From Nepenthes gracilis (Eukaryota; Streptophyta; Magnoliopsida; Caryophyllales; Nepenthaceae): 64,000 nt of DNA. The notes under the pieces were generated by a model. The model saw nothing but the letters and a program-made list of their open reading frames with translations. It did no database searches and was not told where the DNA came from. Numbering within the stretch: position 1 is the first letter of the stretch; each line of letters opens with the position of its first letter. Made by a program: the position numbers and the translations under genes. The stretch is from positions 6,377,501 through 6,441,500 of the forward strand of contig BSYO01000033.1 of NCBI GenBank assembly GCA_033239525.1. The letters run 5' to 3'. Shown in pieces: positions 38,313-49,749 of this stretch.

Positions 38313-38539
38313 ATTCTCCCCTACTTAAAGAAATTTTATCCTTAAAATTTAAATAAAGTTACATACCTTAATCAAACAAGTGAAAAACTTGCCCCAGATT
38401 TCTTCTTGTTCTCAGGTAATTTCCTCAAGTGAGCGATTTCTCCATAGCACCTTTACCAGAGGAACCGTCATAGTACGCAGCCTTTACTCTTTCCTGTCGA
38501 GAATTTACAGTGGCTTCTGACGTAGGATAAATCCTTATT

Positions 38540-41500
38540 GATTTTCAAGGGTTCGAATTTAATTATGTGTGTAGGATCATAAACATACTTCCGGAGTATG
38601 GACACATGGAATACGTCATATACTTCTGTTAGACTTGGCAGTAGTACTAATCTGTAAGCTACTTATCTGATTTTTTCTAGAATCTCAAAAGATCAATAAA
38701 TCGTGGCTTGAGTTTTCCCTTCACTCTAAACCGCAATATTTCCTTGGATAGTGAGACTTTCAAAAAAATAAAATCTCCTATCTCAAAGCTCAATTCTGTC
38801 CTCCTTTTATCCGCATAGTTTTTCTATCTGTTTTGAGCGATTATCAAATTACTATGGATCAGTTTAATTTTCTAAACCGTTTTCTTTACGATTTTCAGAC
38901 TTAGAACCCTTTTATCTTTGATTTCTTCCCAGTGAATCGGCGATCTGTATTTCCTTTCATATAGAGCCTCAAAAGGCGCCATGCCGATACTAGCCTGATA
39001 ACTGTTATTATAAGCAAATTCTATCAGTGCCAAATAAGTATCCCTAGTGCCTTTCATTTCTAATACAGAAACCCTCAACATATCCTCAAGAATCTGGATA
39101 GTTTGCTCAGACTAGCCATTTGTCTGAGGGTGATAAACAGTACTAAATTTCAATACAGTTTCCAATTCTTTATGTAAATTTTTTCAAAACCTTGAGATAA
39201 AATGAGGAACCCTATCAAATATAATGGAGGCAGGAATTCTATGTAGTCTCACGATCTCGTTCACATATAGTTGAGTCAGCTTATCATGCAAATAGGTCGT
39301 CTTGATTGCCAAGAAGTGGGCTGACTTTGTAAACCTGTCAACTATAACCCAAACGGCATCGTGATTTCTAGAATCGGCATTGGCTGTAATAACCGAAAAG
39401 GTTTTCTCCTTTTCGCCTTCGATTGCTGACACACGAGGCATTTCTCCACATAGGCAATGTTGTCCCTCTTCATATTCTTTCACTAGAAAGTTTTCTTCAA
39501 ATCTTAATACATTTTATTTGTTTCGGGGTAGATGGTATATCTAGACTGATGGGTTTTTTTCAGAATATTTTCTTTTAACTCCTTATCATTTGGCACACAT
39601 AATCAGTCTCTAAATCTCAATACTCCGTCCGTTCAGATACTGTATTCAACTCGGGACTCCTTACTGAAGTCACTTACAATTTTTATAAGAAACGGATCAT
39701 TAACTTGCTGTTTCCTAACTTCACTAATAATCTCAGGTTGGATCTGAAGATAAGATAGGAGTATTGTATTACCCTTAGTATATCGCCGAACATCACATTG
39801 CTTCAGATAGTCTAATAATTCCATTTGCTTGATTTGCAATCGAGCCACAATTCCTAACCGTCAACTTGATGCATCTGTAACCACATTAGCCTTTTCAGGC
39901 TTATACTGTATCTCACAGTCATAATCCTTTAAGAAATCAAGCCACCTCTTTTGCCTCATGTTAAGCTCATTTTAAAAAAATAGATACTTCAAGCTTTTGT
40001 GATCGAAATATACAAGAAATTTTTCACCATACAGGTAATGCCTCCAAATTTTCTAGGCAAACACCACAGCAGCCAGCTCTAGATCATAGGTAGGGTAGTT
40101 CTTTTTATATACCTTCAATTGTCTAGACCCATAAGCTACCACCCTACCATGCTGTATCAATATACATCCCAAGCCAGCCTTATAGGCATCACAGTACACC
40201 TCATAGTCTTCTGATCCTTTTGGAATCACCAATATTGGAGCAATAGTCAGGCGATCATTTAGCTCCTGAAAACTCTGATCACATTCCTCAATCCATTCAA
40301 ATTTAACTTTCTTCTTCAGTAATCGAGTCAAGGGCATTGTAATCTGTGAAAAATTTTTCATAAATCGCTGGTAGTAACCTGTCATGCCTAAAAAGCTTCT
40401 AACCTCGGTTAGAAAAGTCGACCTATTTCAGTTAGTAATAGTCTCTACTTTCTTTGGATCTATAAAAATACCACCATTAGAAGTTACATGTTCCAGGAAC
40501 ATCACCTTCTCCAACCAGAATTTACATTTTTTCAACTTAGCATATAACTTTTTCTCATGGAGCACTTGAAATACTATCATTAGATGAGTTTCATGCTCCT
40601 CATAGTTTTTTGAATAGATTAGAATATCATCAATAAAAACCATTATAAATTTATCCAGATACTACCTGAACACTCTATTCATCAGATCCATAAAGGTAGT
40701 AGGGGCATTCGTAAGTCCAAAGAGCATAACAAGAAACTCATAGTGGTCGTATCTCGTTTGGAAAGCAGTTTTGGCCACATCCTCTAGCTTAATCCTCAAC
40801 TGATGATAACTGAACCTTAGATTAATCTTTGAGAATACCCGAGATCCTTGCAATTGATCGAATAAATCACTAATACGCGGTAGAGGATATTTATTTTTTA
40901 CGGTAATTTTATTTAATTCACGATAATCAACATAAAATTGTAACGACCCATCTTTCTTCCTTACAAATAACACCAGTACTCCCCAAGGAGATACACTCAG
41001 CCTGATAAAATTCTTATCTAACAGTTTCTATAATTGTAATCTTAACTCATTTAACTCAATAGGGGCCATTCTATAAGGGGCCTTAGAAACTAGACTGACA
41101 CCGGGAATAATAGAGATTTCAAACTCAATCTCCCGATACGGAGGCAATCCAGGCAACTCCTCAGGAAATACATTCTCAAAATCGTGGACGACTAGGATGT
41201 CCTTAGCCGACACCGTATGACTCCAAGTGGAGCAGGTATAAGTCAAGTAAGCTTCACATCCGCTTTTCACCAGATGTTTGGTATGTAAGGTCGAGATCAA
41301 TACAGACATCTCCTTCTTCCTAATGCCTTAGAAGAAAAAGGTTTCCATCATAGGGATATTAAAATAAACCATCTTCATAAAATAATCATTGGTAACATGG
41401 TTTTTAGCCAGCCAATCTACCCCCAGAATTACGTCAAAATCTCTCATATTTAGAAATACTAAATCCACAATTAAATATTGCCCATCTACTTTTACTATGC

Positions 41501-41690
41501 ATCCAGGATATACAATATCAGTAATTATAGGGAATCTAGTAGGGGTATATACAGACAATTTATAATCCAATATATAAGGGGTAGTGGTAATAAAACATGT
41601 AAATCATAAAGAAACAAAAGAGTGGGTAAATTCTGAGTCAAATAAGATAGATGTAGGAACTCCATAAATAGAAAGAGTACCTTCTACGAC
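38540..41690 (-). pseudogene. Gypsy pol polyprotein: protease, RT, RNase H, integrase (broken)
   Basis: Segments in order on the minus strand: protease, with DVILGVDWLAKNH at about 41400-41470. RT spans 40430-41310, with [19 protein letters not shown], then [29 protein letters not shown] and the catalytic box VFIDDIL, a FIDD variant of YVDD/FVDD. RNase H-like part at 40053-40385 has [15 protein letters not shown] and [11 protein letters not shown]. The integrase core at 39184-39480 has VIVDRFTKSAHFLAI, and 38872-39080 has EFAYNNSYQASIGMAPFEAL. A chromodomain-adjacent tail runs to about 38540. Multiple stops and frame changes prevent a full polyprotein. Confidence 0.85.
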
Positions 41691-41769
41691 ATTTGACGAT
41701 GCCTCCGGTTATTGAATAGTCACTGCGAAGGTATTAGCCGGAATAGTAGGCTTTTTTCCCCTCTAGTCT

Positions 41770-42715
41770 CGGACAATCCATGATCAGGTGGCCTTACTAT
41801 CCGTATTTAAAACAAGCTCCTGTCATTCGACGGCAAGCATGCCCCGGATGCTTCCTCCCACAGGTAGTGTAGTGCGCAGCCGACATCCTTGAATCAGTCA
41901 TCGACTAAGTCGGCACAACACCCTTTCCTTTATCAATCATCCTTGTCTTCTTGACGGTCCAAAAGAATCCCCCAGCAGGTCCGACACTAACGCCTACTCG
42001 GTTAGCTGCCCTTTTTGCATAAAATTTCTCTATCTCCATTTCTTTTTCTTAAATGACTGCCCTGTCCAGTATATCAGTATACTTCTCAAGTTTTAATGTG
42101 GACAGTTGTTTCTTGATATCATTCCGCAGTCATTGCTGAAACTTCTTCGCCTTTCTTAATTCGTCTTCTGTATAATAAGGCCAGAATCGGGAAACTCAGT
42201 GAATTTAGTATCGTACTCAGTCACCGACATACTCCATTGCCTTAATCTCATGAATTCCATCTCCTTTTGATCTCGGAAATTGGATGAAAAATATTTCTCT
42301 AGAAAAGCTTCCTCGAACATATCCCAAGTGATCATCTCGTTGGACACTCCCAGTGCTCTTTCTTCATGCCCCACCAACTGTCCGCTTTGGCCTTCAACTT
42401 ATATTTGGCGAAGGTGACCTTCTCGTAGTTCGTACACCCAATTATTGTAAATATTTTTTTCATCCTCTTTAGCCATATATCAGCTTCCGCCGGATCGGGC
42501 TTTCCCAAAAAGCCCAACGCTTGCTCCGCCGTAAACCGATCATACGTGGTTAAAGTCAGGATAGCCAGAGCTGGCTCGGTCACAGGGACCGAAGCCATAT
42601 GCCTATGCTCGACAGACTCCACAACGTTAGTCATTCCTTCCAATAAATGTATATAGGCGGCCTCCCGATCATGGAGTGTATTACGGCCATTCCTTCTTCC
42701 TCTTCCACTAGCCAT
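41770..42715 (-). pseudogene. Gypsy gag with zinc knuckle (broken)
   Basis: Begins ATG at 42715 (MASGRGRRNGRN), about 205 bp inside the primer-binding site. The gag core is present: FLGKPDPAEADIWLKRMKK, then the counterpart of WW..K in KADSWWGMKKEHWE, then ITWDMFEEAFLEKYF. A CCHC-type remnant lies near 41780-41890 (GACFKYG...GHLIMDCP). A frameshift near 42360 and later stops break it. Confidence 0.8.
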
Positions 42716-42936
42716 CCTAAAATCAAGATTGGCACAATATTATAATCTCAGGAAAAGAAAATATCTATCAGCTCATTAAAGTTGAACCTACCTTAGGATC
42801 CAAGCTTCTTAAGACTCTAGTCGCCTAAGTTACCCGAGCCTATTTTTTTACGGAAATTCAGTACGAAAATTTAAACATATACTTCCGCATTTTCGATCAA
42901 TTAATTATTAATGCATCTCATCTCTCTGATACCAAT

Positions 42937-45082
42937 TGTGATGGAATGGATTTTTTTCTTTTTACATTTCGCCATCGACCTCTCGGAACTGACACCGAGG
43001 TTTCGATGATCTGATTTGTGCCAGTCGTGCCTCCCATTCACAGGATTACAGATACCATTTAGGACCCATACACGATATTCATAAAATATCTAGCAAAAGT
43101 TAATCTAATAACTTGTCGAAACATTCACATTCATACCCATAAAACTCATTTATACATACATAGTTATAAAAGTCTAATTATAAAAATTCATATATTTCGA
43201 TCGGATCATTACAACAAAGCTACTTCTTCCATAGTAACTCCAAAATATGCTTCCGAGTCCTTAGAATTATTTAGACGGAACTCTAGTCACTCCATCTCAT
43301 CAGACACAAGCTCTATAATTTCATCTGGTGGGAGAAAAAATAGAAAAAAGTGAGCCGGAGCTCAACAAGGTACATGCAGATTTTTTATAAAGCGTTTATG
43401 CTATAAAGTGGATGCAAATATATATGCAACATGAATATTATAAAATAATAGTTGATCGGATCATGGCAGATACTAATACAAAAATAATAAGGAAAGTCGG
43501 AGCAGTCAATTCTGGAAATCGGGACAGAAAATAGAGTCGGTCTTATTATAAAAATCTTTCTTTTTTTATTTGGTAAATGACATCGCTAGCGGATGGGGGA
43601 ATAATCGAGGATAGATTGTGCACATCTTCTTACAATCACGGCAATACCTCCTTATACAAAGCCCCGAGGATGGCTCTCACTTCCTCCTTATACAAAACCC
43701 CAAGGATGGCTCTTACTTTCGTTATCTTTGATTACCACCATAATGTTTCAAGGCATGCCAGAGAATTTTATCTCCCAGTGCTAAAGTCCGATCTTATTTA
43801 TCTTGTCATAAGGCCGGTTCACTTTTTCTTTAGTTCACATTCTGGATGGGCACAAAAGTTTTGATCGTCATATTACAAAGCCAATTTCAAATTTATTTTT
43901 CTTATTCCAGTCAAGTATAAAGACTTTCAGTTGACATGAAGCCGATTTTAAATCCATAAATCTCAATCCGGTCAATAATTTTTTATTATAACATTATGAC
44001 TCAAAACCGGTTTACTTTTCTATTTTTATGCGATTCAAGTTCAATTATAAGTTGAGCAGAAAGCGAAAAGTAGAAAGAAAAAAGTATGAATTAACCATGA
44101 AATCAAAAATTATATTTTCAGTTCGATCGTACAACAAGCATGATATCAGAGATACATGTTATCAAGCAGTAATGAAAATAACAAGCCTGATATATTATGT
44201 GCTGAAGCATTTAAATTTGAAGAGAACACTTATACTTTTTCTTAAAGTCGAGATTTGAAAATAGAAGTATACTTAAAATTTATATTTAAAAATGGGAAGT
44301 ACACATGCCTTATACTCTTGAAATCTTGATTTAAAAAGAAAAGGTACACTTGCCTGACTGTTGATCGCCTACTTTGACTGACTTGAAGCTTTTTCTCCTT
44401 CTTCACTCCTTACCCTTTTTCCTTACTATAAATTCCACACCCCTCCCTCAATTGAAGCTCAGTATATAAAGAGAAGGGATTAGGTGGAGTAAGTGGGGTG
44501 AGTTACCTACTTGATACTTCCCTTTAGGGGTTAAGTGAAAGTGAGTCGGGTAAATTACCCACTTGGTACTTTCATCTAGAAGGTCAACGGAGTAGTTCAC
44601 TTGCTCTAATTAGATTTGGATCTAGTTAGGATCTAATCGTCTAAATAACAAAGTTGGCCATTGCCTTTAGTTTGCTATTAATTTATTTTGGTCAAAATTT
44701 TTAAATTCAGTAGTGAATTCTAACTGGTCAACATTTTGTTCAAAATCGGCTAACCTTTCTATTGATTAACTTTTTTCGGTCAACGCCTCCTACTCTAATT
44801 CGGCCAACTTTTACTCAAAGCCAGCGAACGTTTCTTTCTCTTATTCGAGGTCGATCAACATTTTGACGTCGGTCAACATCATGACACTGGTCAACATCTT
44901 GACGCCGGTCAACGTCTTGACATTGGCTAACATCTCGATGCCGGTCAACATCTTGATTACTATTAGTTCCGGTCTTCCAGTGGTTTAACGACACTCCGGT
45001 TTAAGTCAAAATCAAAATATTTCGATTTTTAAGTAGTGATATTTTACTTTGATTTTAAACTTCTTTGATTTCGGATCTCAAA
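42937..45082 (-). repeat. 5' LTR of the intronic Gypsy
   Basis: A 2146-bp LTR starting TGTGATGGAATGG next to the primer-binding site; its outer end has decayed from CACA to CAAA. A TATATA promoter motif on the minus strand lies at about 44463-44470, so transcription of the element would run away from WAV3-like exon 2, antisense to the gene. Confidence 0.9.
44857..44961 (-). repeat. 18-bp minisatellite with W-box cores (5' LTR copy)
   Basis: Five full units and a partial sixth of the same 18-bp repeat as at 38052, lying about 120-225 bp inside the 5' end of the LTR in element orientation and about 390-490 bp upstream of its TATA motif. The minus strand carries repeated TTGACC/TTGACG. Confidence 0.75.
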
Positions 45083-45139
45083 TGGCCTGTCAACATTTTT
45101 TTCATGTTAATGCTCTCTTCTTTTAATGAAATTCTTTTA

Positions 45140-45316
45140 CGGTATGTTTGATTGTTGGAATGGAATAAGTTAAAAATAAAATAGTTATTCCAGGGAATAG
45201 AATAAGATGAGAATAAAGTTAAAATTGTTATTCACATTTTTTGTTATTAGAATAGAATAATGTTGGAATTAGTATTCCATTATTTAGTTTGTAGAATAGC
45301 ACGAAGAATAATGTGG

Positions 45317-45358
<42 letters not shown>

Positions 45359-45584
45359 TAATAGTAGTAGTAATAATAATAATAATAATAAAACATAATA
45401 GTTATAAATAATAATAATAATAATAATAATAATACATAAAGAGAATACCTATTTCCATAAATATAAAAATAAATATTCTTTAAAAATATTTATTTTCAGT
45501 TAAATTTATAACCAAATAAAAAATATCTATTTTTAAAAAATAAAAATTTTATTTTCATCTATTTTTCTTCTACCAAACATCCGG
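45140..45584. mobile_element. MITE, same type as 7658-8398, in the WAV3-like intron
   Basis: Flanked by TTA (45137-45139, 45585-45587). Left end CGGTATGTTTGATTG and right end (read inward) CCGGATGTTTGGTAG are imperfect inverted repeats matching the MITE at 7658. Inner arms carry GGAATGGAATAA-like motifs, and the core is a TAA microsatellite. Its right end is only 70-82 bp before the exon 2 acceptors. Confidence 0.7.
45319..45432. repeat. (TAA)n microsatellite
   Basis: Interrupted TAA/ATA runs in the core of the intronic MITE. Confidence 0.9.
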
Positions 45585-45666
45585 TTAGTTCCTTCCCCTT
45601 GGTATCCGGTGAATGTGTTTGAGGTTTTCTTGCACTGGTGTTATTTGCTTATAGTTATTGTCTCAG

Positions 45667-47526
45667 AAGGCATGCGCTATATGCTTGGGTAGTCTGAGAA
45701 CAGGACAACGCAGAGCAATCTTCACAGCAGAGTGCTCCCACTCCTTTCACTTCAGCTGCATTACCACTAGCATTAAGCACGGAAACCGCCTTTGCCCGAT
45801 TTGCCGATCTAAGTGGACTGATCTTCCTTTCCAAGGGCCCATTGATCCCGGCCTTCATTCTCCGGCAGCTGACATTTATCCTCACCTTTCTTCTAACCTT
45901 GGGACATGGTCTCCATTCCACCCGGATCCCCAGCACTTCTCAGATGATGAGCCGCTTGCCTTACCACATACCCCGACACCACCACTTCACCATGGTACTG
46001 TAATCATCAAGGCCTTGCCCGAATATCTTGCTCTTGGCTCCTCGGAATCATCTCCTTCGTTTGTGGTGCTTGTCAGCGTGCAAGCACCACCCCTGCATCG
46101 CGATTCTTTCCGCGTCGAGCGTGCTCCTGTCGATCTTGTCACTGTGCTTGACGTTAGTGCTAGCATGACTGGAACCAAGCTTGCTCTTCTCAAGCGCGCT
46201 GTCTGCTTCGTTGCAGATAGTCTAGGCCCCTCGGACAGACTCTCCATAGTCGCCTTCTCATCCGCTGCTAGAAGAATGTCCCCACTTCGGAGGATGACAG
46301 ACGAGGGCCGCAGAGATGCATCTGTGACAATCAACTCTCTTTCAGCTAGTTCCGGGACTAACATTTTACAAGGGTTAGTGAAAGGCGTTCAGGTGCTAGA
46401 GGATCGAAGAGAGAAGAATCCAGTCGCAAGTATCATGCTTCTTTCCGATGGTAGAGACACTTTCAACTTGGGCGAGGTTAATCAACTTCATCCGGGGCAG
46501 GTTCCACCGTACCTGCACCTTTTGCCCCCTTCATTATCTATCAGCAGAGAGACTCAAAACGACGATCAAAACTGGATTGTCCCGGTGCATGCGTTTGGGT
46601 TTGGCATGGACCATGATTCGGCCGCCCTACATGCAATATCCGATGCATCGGGCGGAACTTTCTCGTTCATTGAGTCTCTTGGCACGGTTCAGGATGGGTT
46701 GGCTCGGTGCATAGGTGGTCTTCTCAGTGTTGTAGCTCAGCAACTACGGATCATGGTTACCCCAGCATCAGATAAGGCTCGTATCATCAGCATACCCTCG
46801 GGGAGATATTGTAGCGAAGTTAACGATGAAGGTAACCGGGGTGTGATCAATGTTGGAGATTTATATGCAGACGAGGAGAAAGAATTCTTAGTATACCTCT
46901 CTATTCTTCCAGAGGCCTCAGTGTCTGAATCTGAAGTAAAAGAACGAAAAACACCATTGCTGGATGTGATGTGTACATACAAGGAACCGGTATCAAAGGA
47001 GACGATCGATATGGGAATTCTGAGAGTTGAGATATCGCGACCTGAGTTGCTATCTTCCATGGACAGGAGTGTCTCCCTGGTGGTTGATCGGCAGAGGAAC
47101 CGTGTCTTGGTTGCTGAAGATATTGCACGAGCACAAGGAATGGCCGAGATGGGAAACATCGAAAGTGCAAAGGCTTTGCTTGAAGAAAGGAGGTCGACAC
47201 TTTCGTCGTCGGCTTCAAGCCAAGCAGGGGATATCGTCTGCAGCATGCTTGAAGATGAGCTGAGGGAGATAAGGGAGAGAATGGTAAGCAAGGAGCTGTA
47301 TGAGCATTCTGGGAGAGCTTATGTTCTTTCAGGGATGAGCGCTCATTCGTGGCAGAGGGCTACGACTCGGGGCAACTGGTCCTCGGCACCTTCTGTGGTT
47401 GCAACACGAAGCATGGGCTATGAAACTCCTAACATGGTGAAAATGGTGAGGAAGTCTCAGACACTCAACTTGAGAGAGCTAGAACAAGCAGGGGAGTCGA
47501 GCAAGACAGGCAGTTTCAGTGGGTAA
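45667..47526 (+). CDS. WAV3/EDA40-like RING-H2 and vWA E3 ubiquitin ligase, last exon
   Basis: Exon 2 encodes 619 residues ending at TAA-type stop 47524-47526; with exon 1 the model is 651 residues. A RING-H2 finger (model residues 35-78: C35 C38 C55 H57 H60 C63 C75 C78) has ECSHSFHF and CPICRSKW, followed by DLPFQGP. A vWA domain (about 187-380) has the MIDAS motif DVSAS at 194-198, SGTN and LLSDGRD. The C terminus carries the family-type MVRKSQTLNL. Relatives in Arabidopsis (WAV3, WAVH1/2, EDA40) are E3 ligases for root gravitropism and auxin response or embryo-sac development. The exon opens inside the RING coding region, so the true start is upstream; a TTG at 45658 is not a credible plant start. 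The frame is intact and codon use differs clearly from neighbouring transposons. Confidence 0.92.
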   Translation, partial: KACAICLGSLRTGQRRAIFTAECSHSFHFSCITTSIKHGNRLCPICRSKWTDLPFQGPIDPGLHSPAADIYPHLSSNLGTWSPFHPDPQHFSDDEPLALPHTPTPPLHHGTVIIKALPEYLALGSSESSPSFVVLVSVQAPPLHRDSFRVERAPVDLVTVLDVSASMTGTKLALLKRAVCFVADSLGPSDRLSIVAFSSAARRMSPLRRMTDEGRRDASVTINSLSASSGTNILQGLVKGVQVLEDRREKNPVASIMLLSDGRDTFNLGEVNQLHPGQVPPYLHLLPPSLSISRETQNDDQNWIVPVHAFGFGMDHDSAALHAISDASGGTFSFIESLGTVQDGLARCIGGLLSVVAQQLRIMVTPASDKARIISIPSGRYCSEVNDEGNRGVINVGDLYADEEKEFLVYLSILPEASVSESEVKERKTPLLDVMCTYKEPVSKETIDMGILRVEISRPELLSSMDRSVSLVVDRQRNRVLVAEDIARAQGMAEMGNIESAKALLEERRSTLSSSASSQAGDIVCSMLEDELREIRERMVSKELYEHSGRAYVLSGMSAHSWQRATTRGNWSSAPSVVATRSMGYETPNMVKMVRKSQTLNLRELEQAGESSKTGSFSG

Positions 47527-47780
47527 CTTGGGTTTTTGAGGACCTATCTCAAGTTGATCAATTTTTTATTTTTTATTTTTATTTTTTGTGTTCTCAAATT
47601 TAATATAGCGAGGCAATTGGTCGGAAGAAAGATCTAAGAAATTTGATGTGGTTTAGGTTTGTTTTAGTCTCTCTTTATTTCATATAAGTTTTCAACTATT
47701 TTCTCCTTTGGTAATTCTTTTTAGGGCTTGGATTGAAGTTGTTTCAATAATTAAAAATAAATATACTTTCAAATTTGTTA
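47527..47780 (+). terminator. 3' UTR and polyadenylation region of the WAV3-like gene
   Basis: T-rich sequence follows the stop codon, with AATAAA at 47756-47761 as a plausible near-upstream element. The exact cleavage site cannot be read. Confidence 0.4.
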
Positions 47781-48150
47781 GCAATTGCGCAAATGATTTT
47801 GTTCTTATGGTGCATTTTTGACCTCTTATGTCCTAGTAATCTTTTTCTTGTTTTAATAAAATTAGATCCGATCATATTTTGTTTATTTATTAAGACAAAA
47901 TAGATATTAATTATATAAAAAATATTCATTCAAATAAAAAAATACTAAGATAAGGTAAATGAACTGTAAACCTAAACAAATCAAAACATTTGTAAGGTGT
48001 AAATTAGGTTGAGGTCCTTCAATGAATCAATGGAGTAGTATATACTATCCTATGCGTTATGATATTTACAGATAAATATCTTTTGTAGTCTATTTTAAAT
48101 TGTCCATTTTTCAAAATTTTTATTACCTTTTTTTTTGTTAAATTTGAAGA
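47781..48150. other. intergenic, AT-rich
   Basis: Short spacer between the WAV3-like 3' end and the Copia element; nothing recognised. Confidence 0.5.
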
Positions 48151-48155
48151 GAAAT

Positions 48156-48481
48156 TATTAGAAAATATACCCAAATAAGAAATACAGTATATAGGAAATT
48201 CTCTTGTATATTCTTTATTTATTTGTTTCATTTTATTTTTTTTCCCGTTATTTGTAATTTCCCCCAATTATTTTCTTTCCCATTTGTTATTTTCTTTCCC
48301 ATTTTTATTTCTTCTTTCTGTGTAATATATTAAGGCCAGCTCTGTATTCAAGAATGAACAAGAATGAATAAAATGACTGGCGTCCGCCTCCTTCATCATT
48401 CCATCGTCCTCTCTCTCTGAGTTCGCCTGTGCCGACGCTCAGCTACTCTTTCTCCTTCTTCGCTTGGTGCCAAACTTTACA
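48156..48481 (+). repeat. 5' LTR of the Copia element
   Basis: 326 bp, ending ACTTTACA, immediately followed by the primer-binding site. Confidence 0.95.
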
Positions 48482-48492
48482 TGGTATCGAGG
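48482..48492 (+). other. Copia primer-binding site
   Basis: TGGTATCGAGG, close to the initiator tRNA-Met complement TGGTATCAGAG, directly adjoining the 5' LTR. Confidence 0.8.
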
Positions 48493-48493
48493 A

Positions 48494-49731
48494 ATGGCGT
48501 CTCTGCCGATCTTGCCCGAATCCACATCAAACACACCTAACCCGTCCACTGTCTCTTCGCACGAACAGATGCGACTTCAAACCCTCACCGACCTCACAAA
48601 TCCATTCCGGTAGGAAATCGGTGACAACCCGGCCATCACTCTGGTCGCCGATTTACTCACCGCCGACAACTACGCCACTTGGTCAAGGGCCATGCGTCGT
48701 GCTTTAAGAGCCAAAAACAAGCTTCAGTTCATCGAAGGCACTATTTAACAATCGAGCGACTCGAGCGATCCCCTTTTTGAAATTTGGGGCGTTGGCAACG
48801 ATATGGTTGTCTCCTGGATCCAAAACTCGGTTAGCTCTTTGATTAAAGCAAGCATTGTCTTCGTCGATGATGCGTTCGAGCTCTGGAATGAACTTCGCGA
48901 CTGGTTTACCCAACAGAACGGGCCACGGATTTTTCAATTAAAAAATCTTTGGCTGGTCTGACGTAAGAACAAGAACCCGTGAGTGTATACTACGGTAAGC
49001 TTAAAACTTTGTGGGATGAGCTCTTGATTTACGACCCCCTCCCAAGTTGCGATTGCGGTAAGTTGAAATTTCTTGCTGAAAAATACCAGCGTGACTGCGT
49101 TATACAATTTTTGATGGGATTAAACGATTCTTACTCTAATGCCCGAGACCAAATCATGATGATGGACCCCCTTCCCTCTGTTAACAGAGTATTCTCGATC
49201 ATTCAGCAACAAGAGCAACAGCACCACATGCTGTCTGTTGCTCAGAATCTAAACACTGTGGCGTTAACACCCAAAAGGAACCCTGGTTCTTTCAAAAATA
49301 ATGTGAAAACGAATTCTTATCCCAAGAAAGACAGACCTTTCTGCGTTTATTGTAAGATTGCTGGACACTCTTTCTAGCAATGCTTCAAAATTGGTAATAC
49401 AGATGCGCCCGTTTGCTCTCACTGTCACAAAACCGGGCATGTGGTTGAAAAATGTTACTTGTTACACGGTTTTCCTCCTAATCACAAGGTCCACGGCAGA
49501 ACTGGGAATATAACTTCTTCTGCCAATTTATCAAGCTTCAAGCACCATACTGATCAAGAAAGAACCACTGATGATAGTGTTGCCTTGACCAAAGACCAAT
49601 TTAACCAACTCATGGAGTTGATTCAATCTAAGAATGCTGCTGCCAAGACGGGGCAGCATATGTTCGACCTAATGATCGAGCAGCCACAGGCTGCTAACAT
49701 GACAGGTAATGTCTTCCCTATTTGTTCCTAA
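48494..49731 (+). pseudogene. Copia gag (UBN2-type with CCHC knuckles), broken
   Basis: ATG at 48494 (MASLPILPESTSNTP). Early stops are TAG 48611, TAA 48746 and TGA 48959. Between 48959 and 48979 the frame shifts and resumes with YYGKLKTLWDEL and MGLNDSYSNARDQIMMMDP. Zinc-knuckle parts CVYCKIAGHSF, a stop at 49375, QCFKIG, then CSHCHKTGHVVEKCY follow, with a further stop at 49729. Family features are clear, but the gene cannot be translated in full. Confidence 0.85.
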
Positions 49732-49749
49732 CATAAATTCTGTGATAAT

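Larger units (their letters stand above)
36127..45082 (-). mobile_element. Gypsy retrotransposon (Tekay/Del-like chromovirus), structurally complete, degenerate
   Basis: An 8,956-bp element flanked by the perfect 5-bp direct repeat TGGCC (36122-36126, 45083-45087). The LTRs are 36127-38312 (3' LTR) and 42937-45082 (5' LTR). On the minus strand the order is 5' LTR, TGGTATCAGAGAGA primer-binding site (about 42921-42934), gag, protease, reverse transcriptase, RNase H, integrase, polypurine AGTAGGGGAGAAT (about 38313-38325) and 3' LTR. The LTRs differ at roughly one base in ten by eye, mostly transitions, so the insertion is old. It lies antisense inside the proposed WAV3-like intron. Confidence 0.9.
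35282..45666 (+). other. proposed intron 1 of the WAV3-like gene (10,385 bp)
   Basis: Donor CAG|GTTAGT at 35281/35282. The acceptor is either CTCAG at 45666 or TATAG at 45654; both keep the frame. The intron contains the Gypsy element 36127-45082 plus one target-duplication copy (8,961 bp together) and the MITE 45140-45584 plus its TTA. Without them it would be about 1 kb. The non-transposon parts (35282-36121 and 45088-45136) are plain AT-rich sequence. Confidence 0.55.

Noticed and set aside
45658..45666. TTG at 45658 as the WAV3-like start codon
   Set aside because: Plants do not normally start at TTG, and the site lies in splice acceptor sequence just before the RING. An upstream exon is more likely.
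46448..47291. Secondary frames overlapping the WAV3-like exon on both strands
   Set aside because: Shadows of the intact RING-vWA frame.
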